The notes under the pieces were generated by a model. The model ran no database searches. It worked only from the letters and a program-made list of their open reading frames with translations, and was not told the DNA's origin. The position numbers and the translations under genes are program-made. Of a stretch of 64,000 nucleotides of DNA, positions 1 to 8,240 are shown piece after piece; positions within the stretch are counted from its first letter, which is position 1, and each line of letters opens with the position of its first letter. Origin of the DNA: Ilyomonas sp965199905 (GTDB lineage: Bacteria; Bacteroidota; Bacteroidia; Chitinophagales; Chitinophagaceae); NCBI GenBank assembly GCA_965199905.1, contig OZ241366.1, positions 868,001 through 932,000 on the forward strand, written 5' to 3'.

Positions 1-772
1 AGCGACCCATTTCTTTTGTGCCTTTCAACTGATGCTTTAATTTGGCATCGTCTACAGTATTATCTACAAAATAAATATCACTGATTTTGATCTTACTGCC
101 ACGATCAATATCAAAAGTGAGTATCTGCGAATTAACAAGTGCAGAATCCTGCTTCGCTTTAATATTTACCGCAACACCACGAAACCCTTTTTCTGTGTAA
201 TATTTATTGATGGCATCAATAGCGGTGCGTTTCATGTTTTCGGTAATCACGCGTCCTTTTACCAAACCACTTTTTGTTTTTAAATCATCTTCTTCCGCCT
301 TTTTGGCACCGGCAAAATGAAAGTCGGCCAAACGCGGACGTTCCTGCACATCAATCTCTACATCTATCTGGTCACCTTCCAGGTTTGTTATAAAAATTTC
401 AACATCAGAAAAATAGTTCTGCGACCAAAGTTTCTGAATGGCTTTCGCAAAATTATCGCCACCCGGAATCACAACTTCTTCGCCTTGTGTTAGTGTTGAA
501 ATAGAAACCAGCAAAGCCTGATCGAAATAATGATTCCCGCTTACTGTTATGTTCCTGATCTTATACTTTTTAGGCTGGCGCTGGTTGTATATATTCATCA
601 GGTCGGCATCAACTGACGTTACATCACCCGAAGTATCTACCTGCTGATCCATAGTTGAATCAACTGGCAAAACAGTGGTGTCTGTTAAAGGAACCTGCTG
701 TGCAAAAAGTTGAGATACGGCACAACCCGAAAATAAAAAAAGAAAACCGAAAACTTTGTACACGTGACGCAT
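1..772 (-). CDS. bamA: BamA outer membrane assembly factor, N-terminal part (cut by window start)
   Basis: Leftward gene read from an ATG at 772 and running off the window edge. The first ~257 residues are visible. A signal peptide (MRHVYKVFGFLFLFSGC...) is followed by an acidic/Thr-rich stretch and then POTRA-type domains. The phrases ITVSGNHYFDQALL and AIQKLWSQNYFSDVEI are typical of a first POTRA repeat, and GLVKGRVITENMKRTAIDAI with YYTEKGFRGV of the second. BamA inserts beta-barrel proteins into the outer membrane, and the C-terminal barrel would lie left of the window. Identification rests on POTRA pattern recognition. A TamA-like or other Omp85 member is possible but less likely, because the repeats follow the BamA order. 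Confidence 0.85.
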   Translation of the reverse strand, partial: MRHVYKVFGFLFLFSGCAVSQLFAQQVPLTDTTVLPVDSTMDQQVDTSGDVTSVDADLMNIYNQRQPKKYKIRNITVSGNHYFDQALLVSISTLTQGEEVVIPGGDNFAKAIQKLWSQNYFSDVEIFITNLEGDQIDVEIDVQERPRLADFHFAGAKKAEEDDLKTKSGLVKGRVITENMKRTAIDAINKYYTEKGFRGVAVNIKAKQDSALVNSQILTFDIDRGSKIKISDIYFVDNTVDDAKLKHQLKGTKEMGR

Positions 773-1102
773 CCCGCTGAAGGTTTGTTGTTTTTTTACC
801 TGTAGAAACTGATGTATTATATTCAAGCAGTCGTTGCTAAGGGCGGCAAATTACAGGGGTTAATGAAAAGTGTTTGTTAATATGAAACTGAATGAGTTTG
901 TGTAACTAATCATTAACTGAAACCATTGAGAACATTGACTTTGAAGTCTTCTTTAATTTACTTTAACGAGAAGCGATGCAGCGTTTTTACTGCGCCTTTT
1001 ATTTAATGTGAAAAACAAAATTCATCGTAAGACAAGATGCTTACGGCAGCATACCTCTTTCTAAATAAATTGAACTCAGAATTTGCTGAGAAATAAATTA
1101 AA
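773..1102. other. Intergenic region upstream of bamA
   Basis: About 330 bases without a supportable gene. All frames are interrupted and the stretch is AT-rich. It presumably contains the bamA promoter on the minus strand, but I see no exact TAnnTTTG element. Confidence 0.5.
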
Positions 1103-1134
1103 AAGCCGCTTCAATAAAATTATTAAAGCGGCTT
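1103..1134 (-). terminator. Hairpin terminator, probably the original downstream terminator of tRNA-Leu
   Basis: A 9-bp stem (AAGCCGCTT at 1103-1111 with AAGCGGCTT at 1126-1134) carries an inner AATAA/TTATT pairing and is followed by a T-run on the minus strand. It sits just beyond the left 60-bp att repeat. That is where the terminator of the tRNA-Leu gene would have been before the island pushed it away. A similar hairpin lies at the other island end (11734-11757). Confidence 0.6.
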
Positions 1135-1141
1135 GATTACA

Positions 1142-1201
1142 AGTGCCTCAGGCGGGAATCGAACCCGCACTGCCGTTGCGGGCAACAGGATTTTAAGTCC
1201 T
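1142..1201. repeat. Left 60-bp direct repeat (attL), truncated copy of tRNA-Leu 3' end
   Basis: These 60 bases are identical to 11765-11824, which is the 3' portion of the intact tRNA-Leu(UAA) gene from the anticodon arm to just past its 3' end. Here the sequence diverges right after the anticodon stem, so no functional tRNA is encoded. Same-orientation duplication of a tRNA 3' end bounding a region with integrase pieces is the classical signature of site-specific island insertion. Confidence 0.9.
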
Positions 1202-1302
1202 AACTTATTGAACATTGGTGAGCACACGTGAACAAAACACGCTGAAAATCAATATCACTGGTCTCATTTGAACCCACATGAACCATGTGAAACAACCAAA
1301 TG

Positions 1303-1334
1303 TTTGACCTATATTTGACCCACATTGTTTGACC
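1303..1334. repeat. Three TTTGACC motifs at the left island end
   Basis: TTTGACC occurs at 1303-1309, 1314-1320 and 1328-1334, immediately upstream of the integrase start codon at 1336. The first two are 11 bp apart, one helical turn. The same 11-bp-spaced pair with the same AAATG prefix is present at 11701-11718 at the right island end. Integrase arm-type binding sites or integrase autoregulatory sites would fit; this is inference. Confidence 0.5.
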
Positions 1335-1335
1335 C

Positions 1336-1521
1336 ATGACAGTGACCGTTATCCTTCGCAGTAACAAAAAGCCCAACAAGCGCGGTCAATATCCGCTTGC
1401 CTTGCAAATCATACGCGACCGCAAAACTTCAGTTGTGCATATTGGCGAAATGATTCTGCCTGAAGAATGGGATGGAACTCAAGTTACTAAAGCACATCCC
1501 AACAGCGTTCGCCTAAAATAA
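1336..1521 (+). pseudogene. Tyrosine recombinase/integrase, N-terminal fragment
   Basis: ATG at 1336. The first ~58 residues (VTVILRSNKKPNKRGQYPL, then IGEMILPEEWD) match the N-terminal arm-DNA-binding region of Bacteroidota phage/transposon integrases. The reading stops at 1519-1521, where the sequence changes abruptly into an Rhs frame. Core-binding and catalytic domains are missing. A matching C-terminal domain lies inverted at 7947-8162. The intact gene would have been about 400 codons. The break at about 1515-1517 coincides with the start of Rhs module 1, so a rearrangement joined them. Confidence 0.75.
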
Positions 1522-3637
1522 GCCGATCAGCATTGCCGTTAATGGCAAAGGCACCATTGGCTATGTATATGATGCCAGCGGAACCCTGCTGCAGAAGACG
1601 AGCACCGACACGCGAACCGGCATAAAGAAGGTTATTACTTATGTGGCGGGCTTTGTGTATGTGAAAACGCTGCCACAAAGCGGCAACGCAGCAAACATAC
1701 CCGATACGCTGCAATACACGCTGCACGAAGAAGGAAGGATACGATGGTCGTATACGCAGGCAACGCCATCCGGCGGCTTTGTGTATGACTACTTTCTGAA
1801 AGACCACGAGGGAAATGTGAGAAGCACCCTAACGGATGAAAAGCGTACAGATGACTACCCGGCAGCTTCGCTGGAAGCGGCAGCGCTCGCCACAGAGAAA
1901 AGTTATTATACCAACCTTGATGGTGGAAGGACGGACCGTACCTATGTAGCGAACTATCCGACGAACGATACCTATACCAACCCGAACACCTGGGTGCAGA
2001 AGCTGAACGGCAACGGGACGAAGGCAGGTGCGGGTATACTGCTAAAGGTAATGGCTGGTGACAGCCTTACGGTGCATGCCAGCAGCTGGTATGCGGGCGG
2101 CAGCCCCACACCCGGCACGCCGGTCAGCCCGCTGACTGATCTGGTAACAGCCCTGGCAAACTCGGTACCGGGAGCAGCAGGCGGTAAGATGATCAGTTCG
2201 CAGCTTGGTACAACTGTCCTAAGCCCTTCCATCACCGGTTTTCTTTCTTCGCGTGATGCGGGTAACGTCAGCACGCAGCCCAAGAGCTACCTGAATATCG
2301 TAGTCTTGGATGAGCAGCTCAACCCGGTGATTACCTCTGACGGAAAGAACAGCTATTTTGAACAGGTTGGAACCGGGGGCGGAAGCTCTGTCAAGCAGTA
2401 TAATATTCTCAAGCGCCCTATCACGAAGAGCGGCTATGTATATGTGTATGTAAGCAATGAAACACCCAACATCGATGTGTACTGGGATAACCTGAAGGTA
2501 ACACAAACAAGAGGTAAGCTGGCAGCAGAGGAAGGTTATTATCCGTTTGGCTTAGGCATGAGTGCGCTTTCCTCGCATGCCGGTGCGGTGGCTAACAATG
2601 CTTACAAGTATAATAGTGGCACGGAACTGATGGAAGACTTAGATGTTGATTACTATGAAACATACCTCAGGCAATACGATGCACAAATAGGCAGGTTTAC
2701 GGGTGTGGATGTGCTGAGCGAGGCGACTTTCAGCTTCTCTCCCTATCACTACGGTGCCAATGACCCTGTTTTCTTCAACGATCCGAGCGGAGCAGTATTT
2801 GTGAAGCCAGGACCCCCGCCGGATATCGTAAGGATGGGGACAGGGCATAGTCCGCTTGGCATCGCAGGGAATGCCGGAGCGCTGTCCGGCTACAACGGCA
2901 TAGATATCGGTTATGCCTCACCCGGCGGCACGAGCGATGATAGTGGCAGCGGGATGGATTTTGGATGGATGTTCTCCTACACCGGCATCGGCATGGGCTA
3001 CGGAGGAAGCAGCGGCGGAGATTGCGGCGGACCCAGAAGCGGCGGCGGAGGCGGTGGAAGCGGGAGTAGTAATCCCAGAATAACTAACAATGAAGGGAGG
3101 GAAGGTACAGATACAAGACGGACGTGGCGCGAATCAAACAGAGATAGGTGGACGAATTTATCTATGTTTGATGAGAGAGGTCGAGAATTGCTTGGACGAT
3201 GGCTAAACGGTAGAGGCACGCCGCTAGTTGTGAAGAACGGAGTTTGGGGAGAATACATGAAGCAGAATGAACTGTTGAAAGAACAAATACTTGAGAAGTT
3301 GCAGGATGATGCTATTCAAAGAGTAAACACAGGTGTACTTAGTTATATTAATCTGACATTTCATGCAGTGATAGAAAATGGGTATTCTACGGGATACGAA
3401 ATGCTTCATGGATCCAACCCAGCGGTAGGTGATTTTCATTTGGGAGGGTATGTAAACGTCTTGGAAGGCAAAGTGGTTTACAACTTAACTTTGACATGGA
3501 ATGATATTATAGATCCAAACCCGAAATATGATCTTGATACCGAATCCTCTGATTGGCTTAAGTATTTATATTCGCCTAAAGACTACACAGTGCAAATCAG
3601 TTGGAATCAAATTTTTCAAGTATTAATGACACCATAA
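1517..3637 (+). CDS. Rhs/YD-repeat protein C-terminal fragment with toxin tip 1
   Basis: Open frame from 1517 with no proper start; the protein begins in the middle of YD-repeat sequence (GTIGYVYDASGTLLQKT). The Rhs-associated core follows, with DAQIGRFTGVDVLSEATF and NDPVFFNDPSGA, then a Gly-rich linker (about 3000-3070) and a ~185-residue tip. The tip is unlike tips 2-4: it contains ELLGRWLNGRG, a DFHLGGYVNV segment and YNLTLTWNDIIDPNPKYD. I do not recognise a named toxin family. Its stop codon overlaps the ATG of the next small gene (TAATG), a usual toxin-immunity arrangement. Core DNA is GC-rich; the end of the tip and the next gene are AT-rich. Without an N-terminus it may be silent unless recombined with a full-length Rhs gene. 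Confidence 0.75.
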   Translation, partial: NKPISIAVNGKGTIGYVYDASGTLLQKTSTDTRTGIKKVITYVAGFVYVKTLPQSGNAANIPDTLQYTLHEEGRIRWSYTQATPSGGFVYDYFLKDHEGNVRSTLTDEKRTDDYPAASLEAAALATEKSYYTNLDGGRTDRTYVANYPTNDTYTNPNTWVQKLNGNGTKAGAGILLKVMAGDSLTVHASSWYAGGSPTPGTPVSPLTDLVTALANSVPGAAGGKMISSQLGTTVLSPSITGFLSSRDAGNVSTQPKSYLNIVVLDEQLNPVITSDGKNSYFEQVGTGGGSSVKQYNILKRPITKSGYVYVYVSNETPNIDVYWDNLKVTQTRGKLAAEEGYYPFGLGMSALSSHAGAVANNAYKYNSGTELMEDLDVDYYETYLRQYDAQIGRFTGVDVLSEATFSFSPYHYGANDPVFFNDPSGAVFVKPGPPPDIVRMGTGHSPLGIAGNAGALSGYNGIDIGYASPGGTSDDSGSGMDFGWMFSYTGIGMGYGGSSGGDCGGPRSGGGGGGSGSSNPRITNNEGREGTDTRRTWRESNRDRWTNLSMFDERGRELLGRWLNGRGTPLVVKNGVWGEYMKQNELLKEQILEKLQDDAIQRVNTGVLSYINLTFHAVIENGYSTGYEMLHGSNPAVGDFHLGGYVNVLEGKVVYNLTLTWNDIIDPNPKYDLDTESSDWLKYLYSPKDYTVQISWNQIFQVLMTP

Positions 3638-4065
3638 TGATTAAGCTTGTATATTATTTGAGTTGCTTAATTTTAGTAGTTATGTTTTTGTGTTGTCAAC
3701 AAAAGGATAAAGCAATTCCTAATTTGTTTAGACGAATTGGTATGTACAATATTGATGACCAAAAAAAACTTACAATTACTAATGATCATGGAATTGTTAA
3801 CTATAAGATTGAGAGTGAAAAAAAAATATTGTTATCTTCTAATAGAGGTATGAGTGTCTATGAGAACTGGTATTTATATTGGGATGCTAAAACCTCTTCT
3901 TTATGGGTATCAAGTTCAGATATTGGACTTTCTGTTTGGGAAAAAGAAAGATTAGAATATAGGGAAATAATTATTAGAAAAGATGATCGCCAAATTTTGG
4001 ATAGTATGCCAGAGATTTTTAAAAATGAATTACCCAGCAGCTTAAAAGCCTATTTAGGTCTTTAA
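3637..4065 (+). CDS. Putative immunity protein 1, exported (probable lipoprotein)
   Basis: 142 residues from the ATG at 3637, which shares one base with the stop of the Rhs tip, so translation is probably coupled. An in-frame upstream start at 3601 would lie inside the toxin and precede the signal peptide, so 3637 is preferred. The N-terminus is a hydrophobic stretch ending in two cysteines (ILVVMFLCCQQKDK), consistent with a lipoprotein signal. The rest is AT-rich in DNA and has no recognised family. Position after an Rhs tip plus export to the envelope suggests an immunity protein against an envelope-acting toxin. It is not related to partners 2-4. Confidence 0.6.
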   Translation: MIKLVYYLSCLILVVMFLCCQQKDKAIPNLFRRIGMYNIDDQKKLTITNDHGIVNYKIESEKKILLSSNRGMSVYENWYLYWDAKTSSLWVSSSDIGLSVWEKERLEYREIIIRKDDRQILDSMPEIFKNELPSSLKAYLGL

Positions 4066-4275
4066 AATAATTGTTGAATTAGTTCTTTTAAATATGTAAT
4101 AACTGATTTTTTAACGCATTAGCAACTCTTTAATCTGAGATTCAATGATCTGCTGTTAAAGTGCTATACTCTTATTTGTAGAATTGTTAGGTAAATTTAA
4201 CAGTACACTTCAAAAGTATAGTCTTATCAGTTATGCAGCATTAAAACCTTTGTTACCAAAAAAAAGAAGTGGAGT
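4066..4275. other. AT-rich spacer before Rhs module 2
   Basis: Low-GC sequence with no open frame of note. Rhs homology restarts abruptly at about 4276 in the middle of the core domain (EEGYYPFGLGM), so the junction lies near that base. Confidence 0.5.
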
Positions 4276-4305
4276 GAGGAAGGCTACTACCCGTTTGGCT
4301 TAGGC

Positions 4306-5415
4306 ATGAGTGCGCTTTCCTCGCATGCCGGTGCGGTGGCAAGCAATCCTTATAAGTATAACAGCGGCACGGAACTAACGGAAGATTTGGATGTTGATTA
4401 CTATGAAACATACCTCAGGCAATACGATGCACAAATAGGCAGGTTTACGGGTGTAGATGTGCTGAGCGAAGCAACCTTCAGCACAAGTGTATATGCCTAT
4501 GCCGCCAACGATCCGATTTATTTCAATGACCCGAGTGGGGCGCTAAAGACAGGCGACGGTGATGACGATCCGGGGTATGGCTGGAATATGCTGGGCGTGG
4601 AGATTCTCGGAGAGTGGGGTTCCAGCGGAGGCGGCATCAGCCAGTTTGAATGGGATAATCTACTTTATTATGCCGGGTATGGCAGTGGCGGCAGCAGCGG
4701 TATCAGCTATGGCGGCGGATCTGGCGGCGGCGGACCAAGAAGCGGCGGAGGGGGGGGACAGCCTTACCATTATGGATATTCTCAATGGGGTAATGGTACT
4801 GACCGGGATAATAAACCGCATTCTACTTGGGGAGACAAATCGACAAGGATAGCGTTTAGCTCAAGTGGTACAGAAGGTGCTTATCGTTACTTCGATGATA
4901 TGTACACTGCTGGTGCAACGGCAACCGGTGGCGAAAAATTCAAGAAAGAAGCGAAGATGCTGGAAAACAATTTTCTGCATGGGAATCATAGTCAGATAAA
5001 TTTTACCAAAACGAGTGCTATTGCCGAACATGTCTTTAGTTCTCCCGAATTTAAGGAGGTTGCACTTAAGTTTGAAACAGACGCTCGTGCTTACTACGAC
5101 CAGGCAGGAAATCTGGACGGATATAACGGTGATCTCTTCTTGGATAAGAATCGCATGGACTATTTACTTTTTGATCCATCTTTGACTACCCTTATCGGCG
5201 GACATAAACAATTTGACGTTTATGTTTCCGTTGATAACGGAAACTTATCTTTCAGCTACACAATATGGGACGTTTTTGGTGCAGACGACGGGGATGCCGG
5301 CAAGTGGTATATTCCGGGGCTTCCGGGGCTTTATTATTTACAACATTACGGAGAGTTGGATGGTTATACCTTCAGCTGGTTCTTATGGACAGTCTCTGTG
5401 CCAAGTCCTTATTAA
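4306..5415 (+). CDS. Rhs core fragment with toxin tip 2
   Basis: Homology starts at 4276 and the first ATG is at 4306 (MSALSSHAGAV), which is internal to the normal Rhs core, so this is a truncated module. Core motifs DAQIGRFTGVDVLSEATF and NDPIYFNDPSGAL are followed by a Gly/Ser linker and a ~215-residue tip. The tip is homologous to tips 3 and 4, sharing the pattern LTT-x-GGHK-x-FDV, a DVFGA-x-D-D-A segment and a C-terminal WTV-x-VPSP. Bases 4507-4754 are identical to 6330-6577, covering core end and linker, after which the tips diverge. The C-terminal motif recalls DUF3289 from memory, which is unverified. The next gene starts 17 bases downstream. Confidence 0.7.
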   Translation: MSALSSHAGAVASNPYKYNSGTELTEDLDVDYYETYLRQYDAQIGRFTGVDVLSEATFSTSVYAYAANDPIYFNDPSGALKTGDGDDDPGYGWNMLGVEILGEWGSSGGGISQFEWDNLLYYAGYGSGGSSGISYGGGSGGGGPRSGGGGGQPYHYGYSQWGNGTDRDNKPHSTWGDKSTRIAFSSSGTEGAYRYFDDMYTAGATATGGEKFKKEAKMLENNFLHGNHSQINFTKTSAIAEHVFSSPEFKEVALKFETDARAYYDQAGNLDGYNGDLFLDKNRMDYLLFDPSLTTLIGGHKQFDVYVSVDNGNLSFSYTIWDVFGADDGDAGKWYIPGLPGLYYLQHYGELDGYTFSWFLWTVSVPSPY

Positions 5416-5431
5416 TTTTTAATCACTAATT

Positions 5432-5962
5432 ATGAATCTGACTATCATAAATTATATCCTGGTTACAGCTTGTTTGGTTTTTTCTAATATTAATTGTTAT
5501 TGTCCTGACGAGAATGACAACCATGACATCCGGTTTTATTACCGTCGGACTGCTGGTACAAATGATTATGAAACATACATGGATGAGTTCAAAATAACAA
5601 ACTATACCAACAAAACAGTTGTTATCAAAGACCTTTATGAGTATGCACAACACTATGTTGATACAATGAAGGCTAACAAACGGATTGGATATGTAACATT
5701 TATAGGCGAAAAGCCCTGTGAAACATTGCCGAACGATCCGGCAGAAGACCCTTTTAACACAGAGAAGAAGCGATACATAATAGGTTTTGGTTTTGACAGT
5801 TTCCTGAAGAAAAATATTCATAAAAAGAAAATTGAGCTCAATGCTATTAATGTTTCTATAAGTAAAACGGAGGGGAAAATATATTATATGCAATTTTCCA
5901 AGGATAAACATTTTATTGATTCGATACTTAGTTCAAAAAAACTTTTTGCTAGCGATTTTTAA
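5432..5962 (+). CDS. Putative immunity protein 2, exported
   Basis: 176 residues, ATG at 5432, 17 bases after tip 2. The N-terminal hydrophobic segment (INYILVTACLVF) followed by Asn-Cys-Tyr-Cys suggests a signal peptide or lipoprotein signal. It is homologous to the proteins at 7297 and 9944. Shared features are a YRR near residue 36, Y-x-DEFK, an AK/KDLY...YVD segment, a CE-x-LP motif near residue 90, a GFGFD segment and a C-terminal IDS-x-L ending in DF. Three homologous but diverged partners behind three homologous but diverged tips strongly suggest cognate immunity genes. I know no family name for them. Confidence 0.65.
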   Translation: MNLTIINYILVTACLVFSNINCYCPDENDNHDIRFYYRRTAGTNDYETYMDEFKITNYTNKTVVIKDLYEYAQHYVDTMKANKRIGYVTFIGEKPCETLPNDPAEDPFNTEKKRYIIGFGFDSFLKKNIHKKKIELNAINVSISKTEGKIYYMQFSKDKHFIDSILSSKKLFASDF

Positions 5963-6017
5963 TTGATGGTAGTATTTCAATTTTATTAGCATCCCTTCAC
6001 CCAGAAAGAACTTGTAC

Positions 6018-7250
6018 ATGTGGGTGAGCAATGAAAGCGCGATGGATGTCTATTTCTATGACCTATCTGTTGTGCCTTACAAGGAGAAGTTGGCGGGTGA
6101 AGAAGGCTACTATCCCTTTGGTCTTGCCATGAATGCTTTGAAGTCGCAGGCAGGCACAGTCACTCCCAATGCCTATAAGTACAACAGCGGCACGGAGCTG
6201 ACGAAAGACTTAGATGTTGACTATTATGAAACCTACCTTAGGCAGTTCGATGCACAGGTAGGCAGGTTTACGGGCGTGGATGTGCTGAGCGAAGCCACCT
6301 TCAGCACAAGTGTATATGCCTATGCCGCTAACGATCCGATTTATTTCAATGACCCGAGTGGGGCGCTAAAGACAGGCGACGGTGATGACGATCCGGGGTA
6401 TGGCTGGAATATGCTGGGCGTGGAGATTCTCGGAGAGTGGGGTTCCAGCGGAGGCGGCATCAGCCAGTTTGAATGGGATAATCTACTTTATTATGCCGGG
6501 TATGGCAGTGGCGGCAGCAGCGGTATCAGCTATGGCGGCGGATCTGGCGGCGGCGGACCAAGAAGCGGCGGAGGGGGTGGCAGTAGTCAACCCTCGCATT
6601 ACGGGTATGAGCAATGGGGGAAAAATAAAGGTGATTTAGATAAGAAGCCTTATAACAATCTCAGCAGTAGAATTAATAAATATATTTACGATGTTGCCGG
6701 TTCTCAAAGTGCTTATAGAGATTTTAATGACCTTTATACACTTGGTTCGAACGACGCGGCTCATCCTGACGGTTTTTCAGATGATGCTAAAATGCTGGAA
6801 GATCATTTCATGCATGGAGATGGCAGTAATGTTAACTTGAGTGCAACAAGCGCAATCGCAAAGCACATACTCAACGCAGATGAGTTCAAAACGTTAGCAA
6901 ATGACTTTGAGGAGGATGCAAACGATTATTATAATCAAAATCATTCTCTTGAAGGATATAAAGGGAACGCTTTTTTCGATGGAAACCACATGCCTTATCT
7001 CCTAAGCGATCTTGGTTTAACAACAGTGATGGGTGGACACAAAGCGTTTGATGTTAGTGTAAGTATCACAAATGGACATCTTTCATTCACTTATACAATT
7101 ACAGATGTTTTTGGTGCAGGATATGATGATGCAGGTAAATGGTATTTCCCAGGTTTACCAGGCTTATATTATTTGCAACATTACGGTGAGATTGACGGTG
7201 CTACTTTACAGCCTTTTATTTGGACGGTAACAGTACCAAGTCTAAACTAA
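6018..7250 (+). CDS. Rhs core fragment with toxin tip 3
   Basis: The first ATG is at 6018; homology begins around 6010 in the pre-core strand (MWVSNES). The early core comes from a different Rhs lineage than modules 1 and 4 (KEKLAGEEGYYPF, then MNALKSQAG). From 6330 to 6577 it is base-for-base identical to module 2, including the Gly-rich linker. The tip (~210 residues) diverges from tip 2 but keeps LTTVMGGHKAFDV, DVFGAGYDDAGKW and PGLPGLYYLQHYGE, ending WTVTVPSLN. This mosaic is best explained by recombination in the shared core. The partner gene follows 46 bases later. Confidence 0.7.
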   Translation: MWVSNESAMDVYFYDLSVVPYKEKLAGEEGYYPFGLAMNALKSQAGTVTPNAYKYNSGTELTKDLDVDYYETYLRQFDAQVGRFTGVDVLSEATFSTSVYAYAANDPIYFNDPSGALKTGDGDDDPGYGWNMLGVEILGEWGSSGGGISQFEWDNLLYYAGYGSGGSSGISYGGGSGGGGPRSGGGGGSSQPSHYGYEQWGKNKGDLDKKPYNNLSSRINKYIYDVAGSQSAYRDFNDLYTLGSNDAAHPDGFSDDAKMLEDHFMHGDGSNVNLSATSAIAKHILNADEFKTLANDFEEDANDYYNQNHSLEGYKGNAFFDGNHMPYLLSDLGLTTVMGGHKAFDVSVSITNGHLSFTYTITDVFGAGYDDAGKWYFPGLPGLYYLQHYGEIDGATLQPFIWTVTVPSLN

Positions 7251-7296
7251 ATACAATTCAAAAGTGATTTTTCTCTAACTAATCAACAATTAAGAA

Positions 7297-7806
7297 ATGA
7301 AGTCTGCAGTTCTTATCTTATATCTCATAGTGGTTAATTTGGGATGTTTTTGTTCTGAAAAGGAAAAGCAAATTCAGTTTTATTATAGGCGAGTAGGTAT
7401 CGAGAATTCTAATAGAACATATGTCGATGAGTTTAAGCTTACGAGCTATCAAAATAATTCAATTTTTGCAAAAGATTTGTATGCTTTTGCAAAGCGGTAT
7501 GTTGATTCAGTACATGCGGATTTGCCAATTTATGATGTAGCTTTCGTAGGTCAACTCCCTTGTGAAGAATTGCCAGAAGATCCAGTTGAAGATCCAAAAA
7601 ATCTTGAAAAGGATAGATTTATAATTGCATTTGGATTTGATAATCCGCAATCAGGGGTACAAACTAAAACAAGTCCAGAACTATACACTATTACCGTTTC
7701 GTTAGATGGCAAGAAAAACAAAGTATATTATTTGAAATTTCCAGATGGCAAACGCGTAATAGACTCTGTCCTAAATTCTAGTAAACCTTTAAATACTGAC
7801 TTTTGA
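7297..7806 (+). CDS. Putative immunity protein 3, lipoprotein
   Basis: 169 residues. The N-terminus LILYLIVVNLGCFCS has a clear lipobox-like NLGC, so the mature protein would be anchored in the envelope. The body is homologous to the proteins at 5432 and 9944 (FYYRR, YVDEFKLTSY, AKDLY, YVDSV, CEELPEDP, FGFD, VIDSVLNSS). AT-rich DNA compared with the Rhs core before it. Function as immunity to tip 3 is inferred from position and parallel divergence. Confidence 0.65.
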   Translation: MKSAVLILYLIVVNLGCFCSEKEKQIQFYYRRVGIENSNRTYVDEFKLTSYQNNSIFAKDLYAFAKRYVDSVHADLPIYDVAFVGQLPCEELPEDPVEDPKNLEKDRFIIAFGFDNPQSGVQTKTSPELYTITVSLDGKKNKVYYLKFPDGKRVIDSVLNSSKPLNTDF

Positions 7807-7946
7807 TCAATTAAAGGACAGAGAAAAGTTAGGTAGGTACATCCGAGTAAACGAGCAACGTTTACAGAAATTATTGGTCGCACGAATTAGAGTATGGAGT
7901 TCCTGTAGATTAGTGATTAGGCATTCCATACTCTAATTTTACTTGA
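7807..7946. repeat. Spacer with 14-bp inverted repeat between module 3 and integrase fragment
   Basis: Contains a perfect inverted repeat, AATTAGAGTATGGA at 7885-7898 and its complement at 7925-7938, with a 26-base loop. It lies between the convergent partner gene 3 and the inverted integrase fragment, so it may act as a bidirectional terminator or be an end of a rearranged segment. No gene is seen. Confidence 0.5.
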
Positions 7947-8162
7947 TCATTTGCCTAAAACGGCATCCAAGGCTTCATCCATTTCTTTATGGATAAAATT
8001 TGCCTGGTAGCTAATGGTCGTCTCAATCCGCGAATGCCTGTAGAGTTTTTGCAAAATTTGAGGTGGAATTTTATCACCTGAAACATTGCCAAACGTGTGA
8101 CGAGAAATGTGCATGGTTAAAGGTTTTTCAATGCCGGCTTCCTTGCTAATCGATTCCCACAA
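7947..8162 (-). pseudogene. Tyrosine recombinase/integrase, C-terminal fragment (inverted)
   Basis: Encodes the last ~71 residues of a tyrosine recombinase. HISRHTFG gives the catalytic HxxR, LYRHSRIETT contains the second His region, and ISYQANF carries the likely nucleophilic Tyr. Homology extends a few codons upstream (FDKFLWESI), then stops at a break near 8165-8220 where Rhs module 4 begins in the opposite direction. Together with the N-terminal piece at 1336 it could be one split, partly inverted integrase, but two different integrases cannot be excluded. Confidence 0.75.
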
Positions 8163-8240
8163 AAACTTATCGAATTAACTGGTAATGAGGTTAAGTAGAT
8201 TTATGGCTAAAGCTCATCTCATACCAACCCGAATACCTGG

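Noticed and set aside
1487..3439. Several minus-strand frames over Rhs module 1
   Set aside because: Antisense shadows of a GC-rich coding region with no protein-like features.
4559..6639. Two identical Ala-rich frames at 4559 and 6382
   Set aside because: Shadow frames of the duplicated Rhs core and Gly linker; identity comes from the 248-bp repeat.
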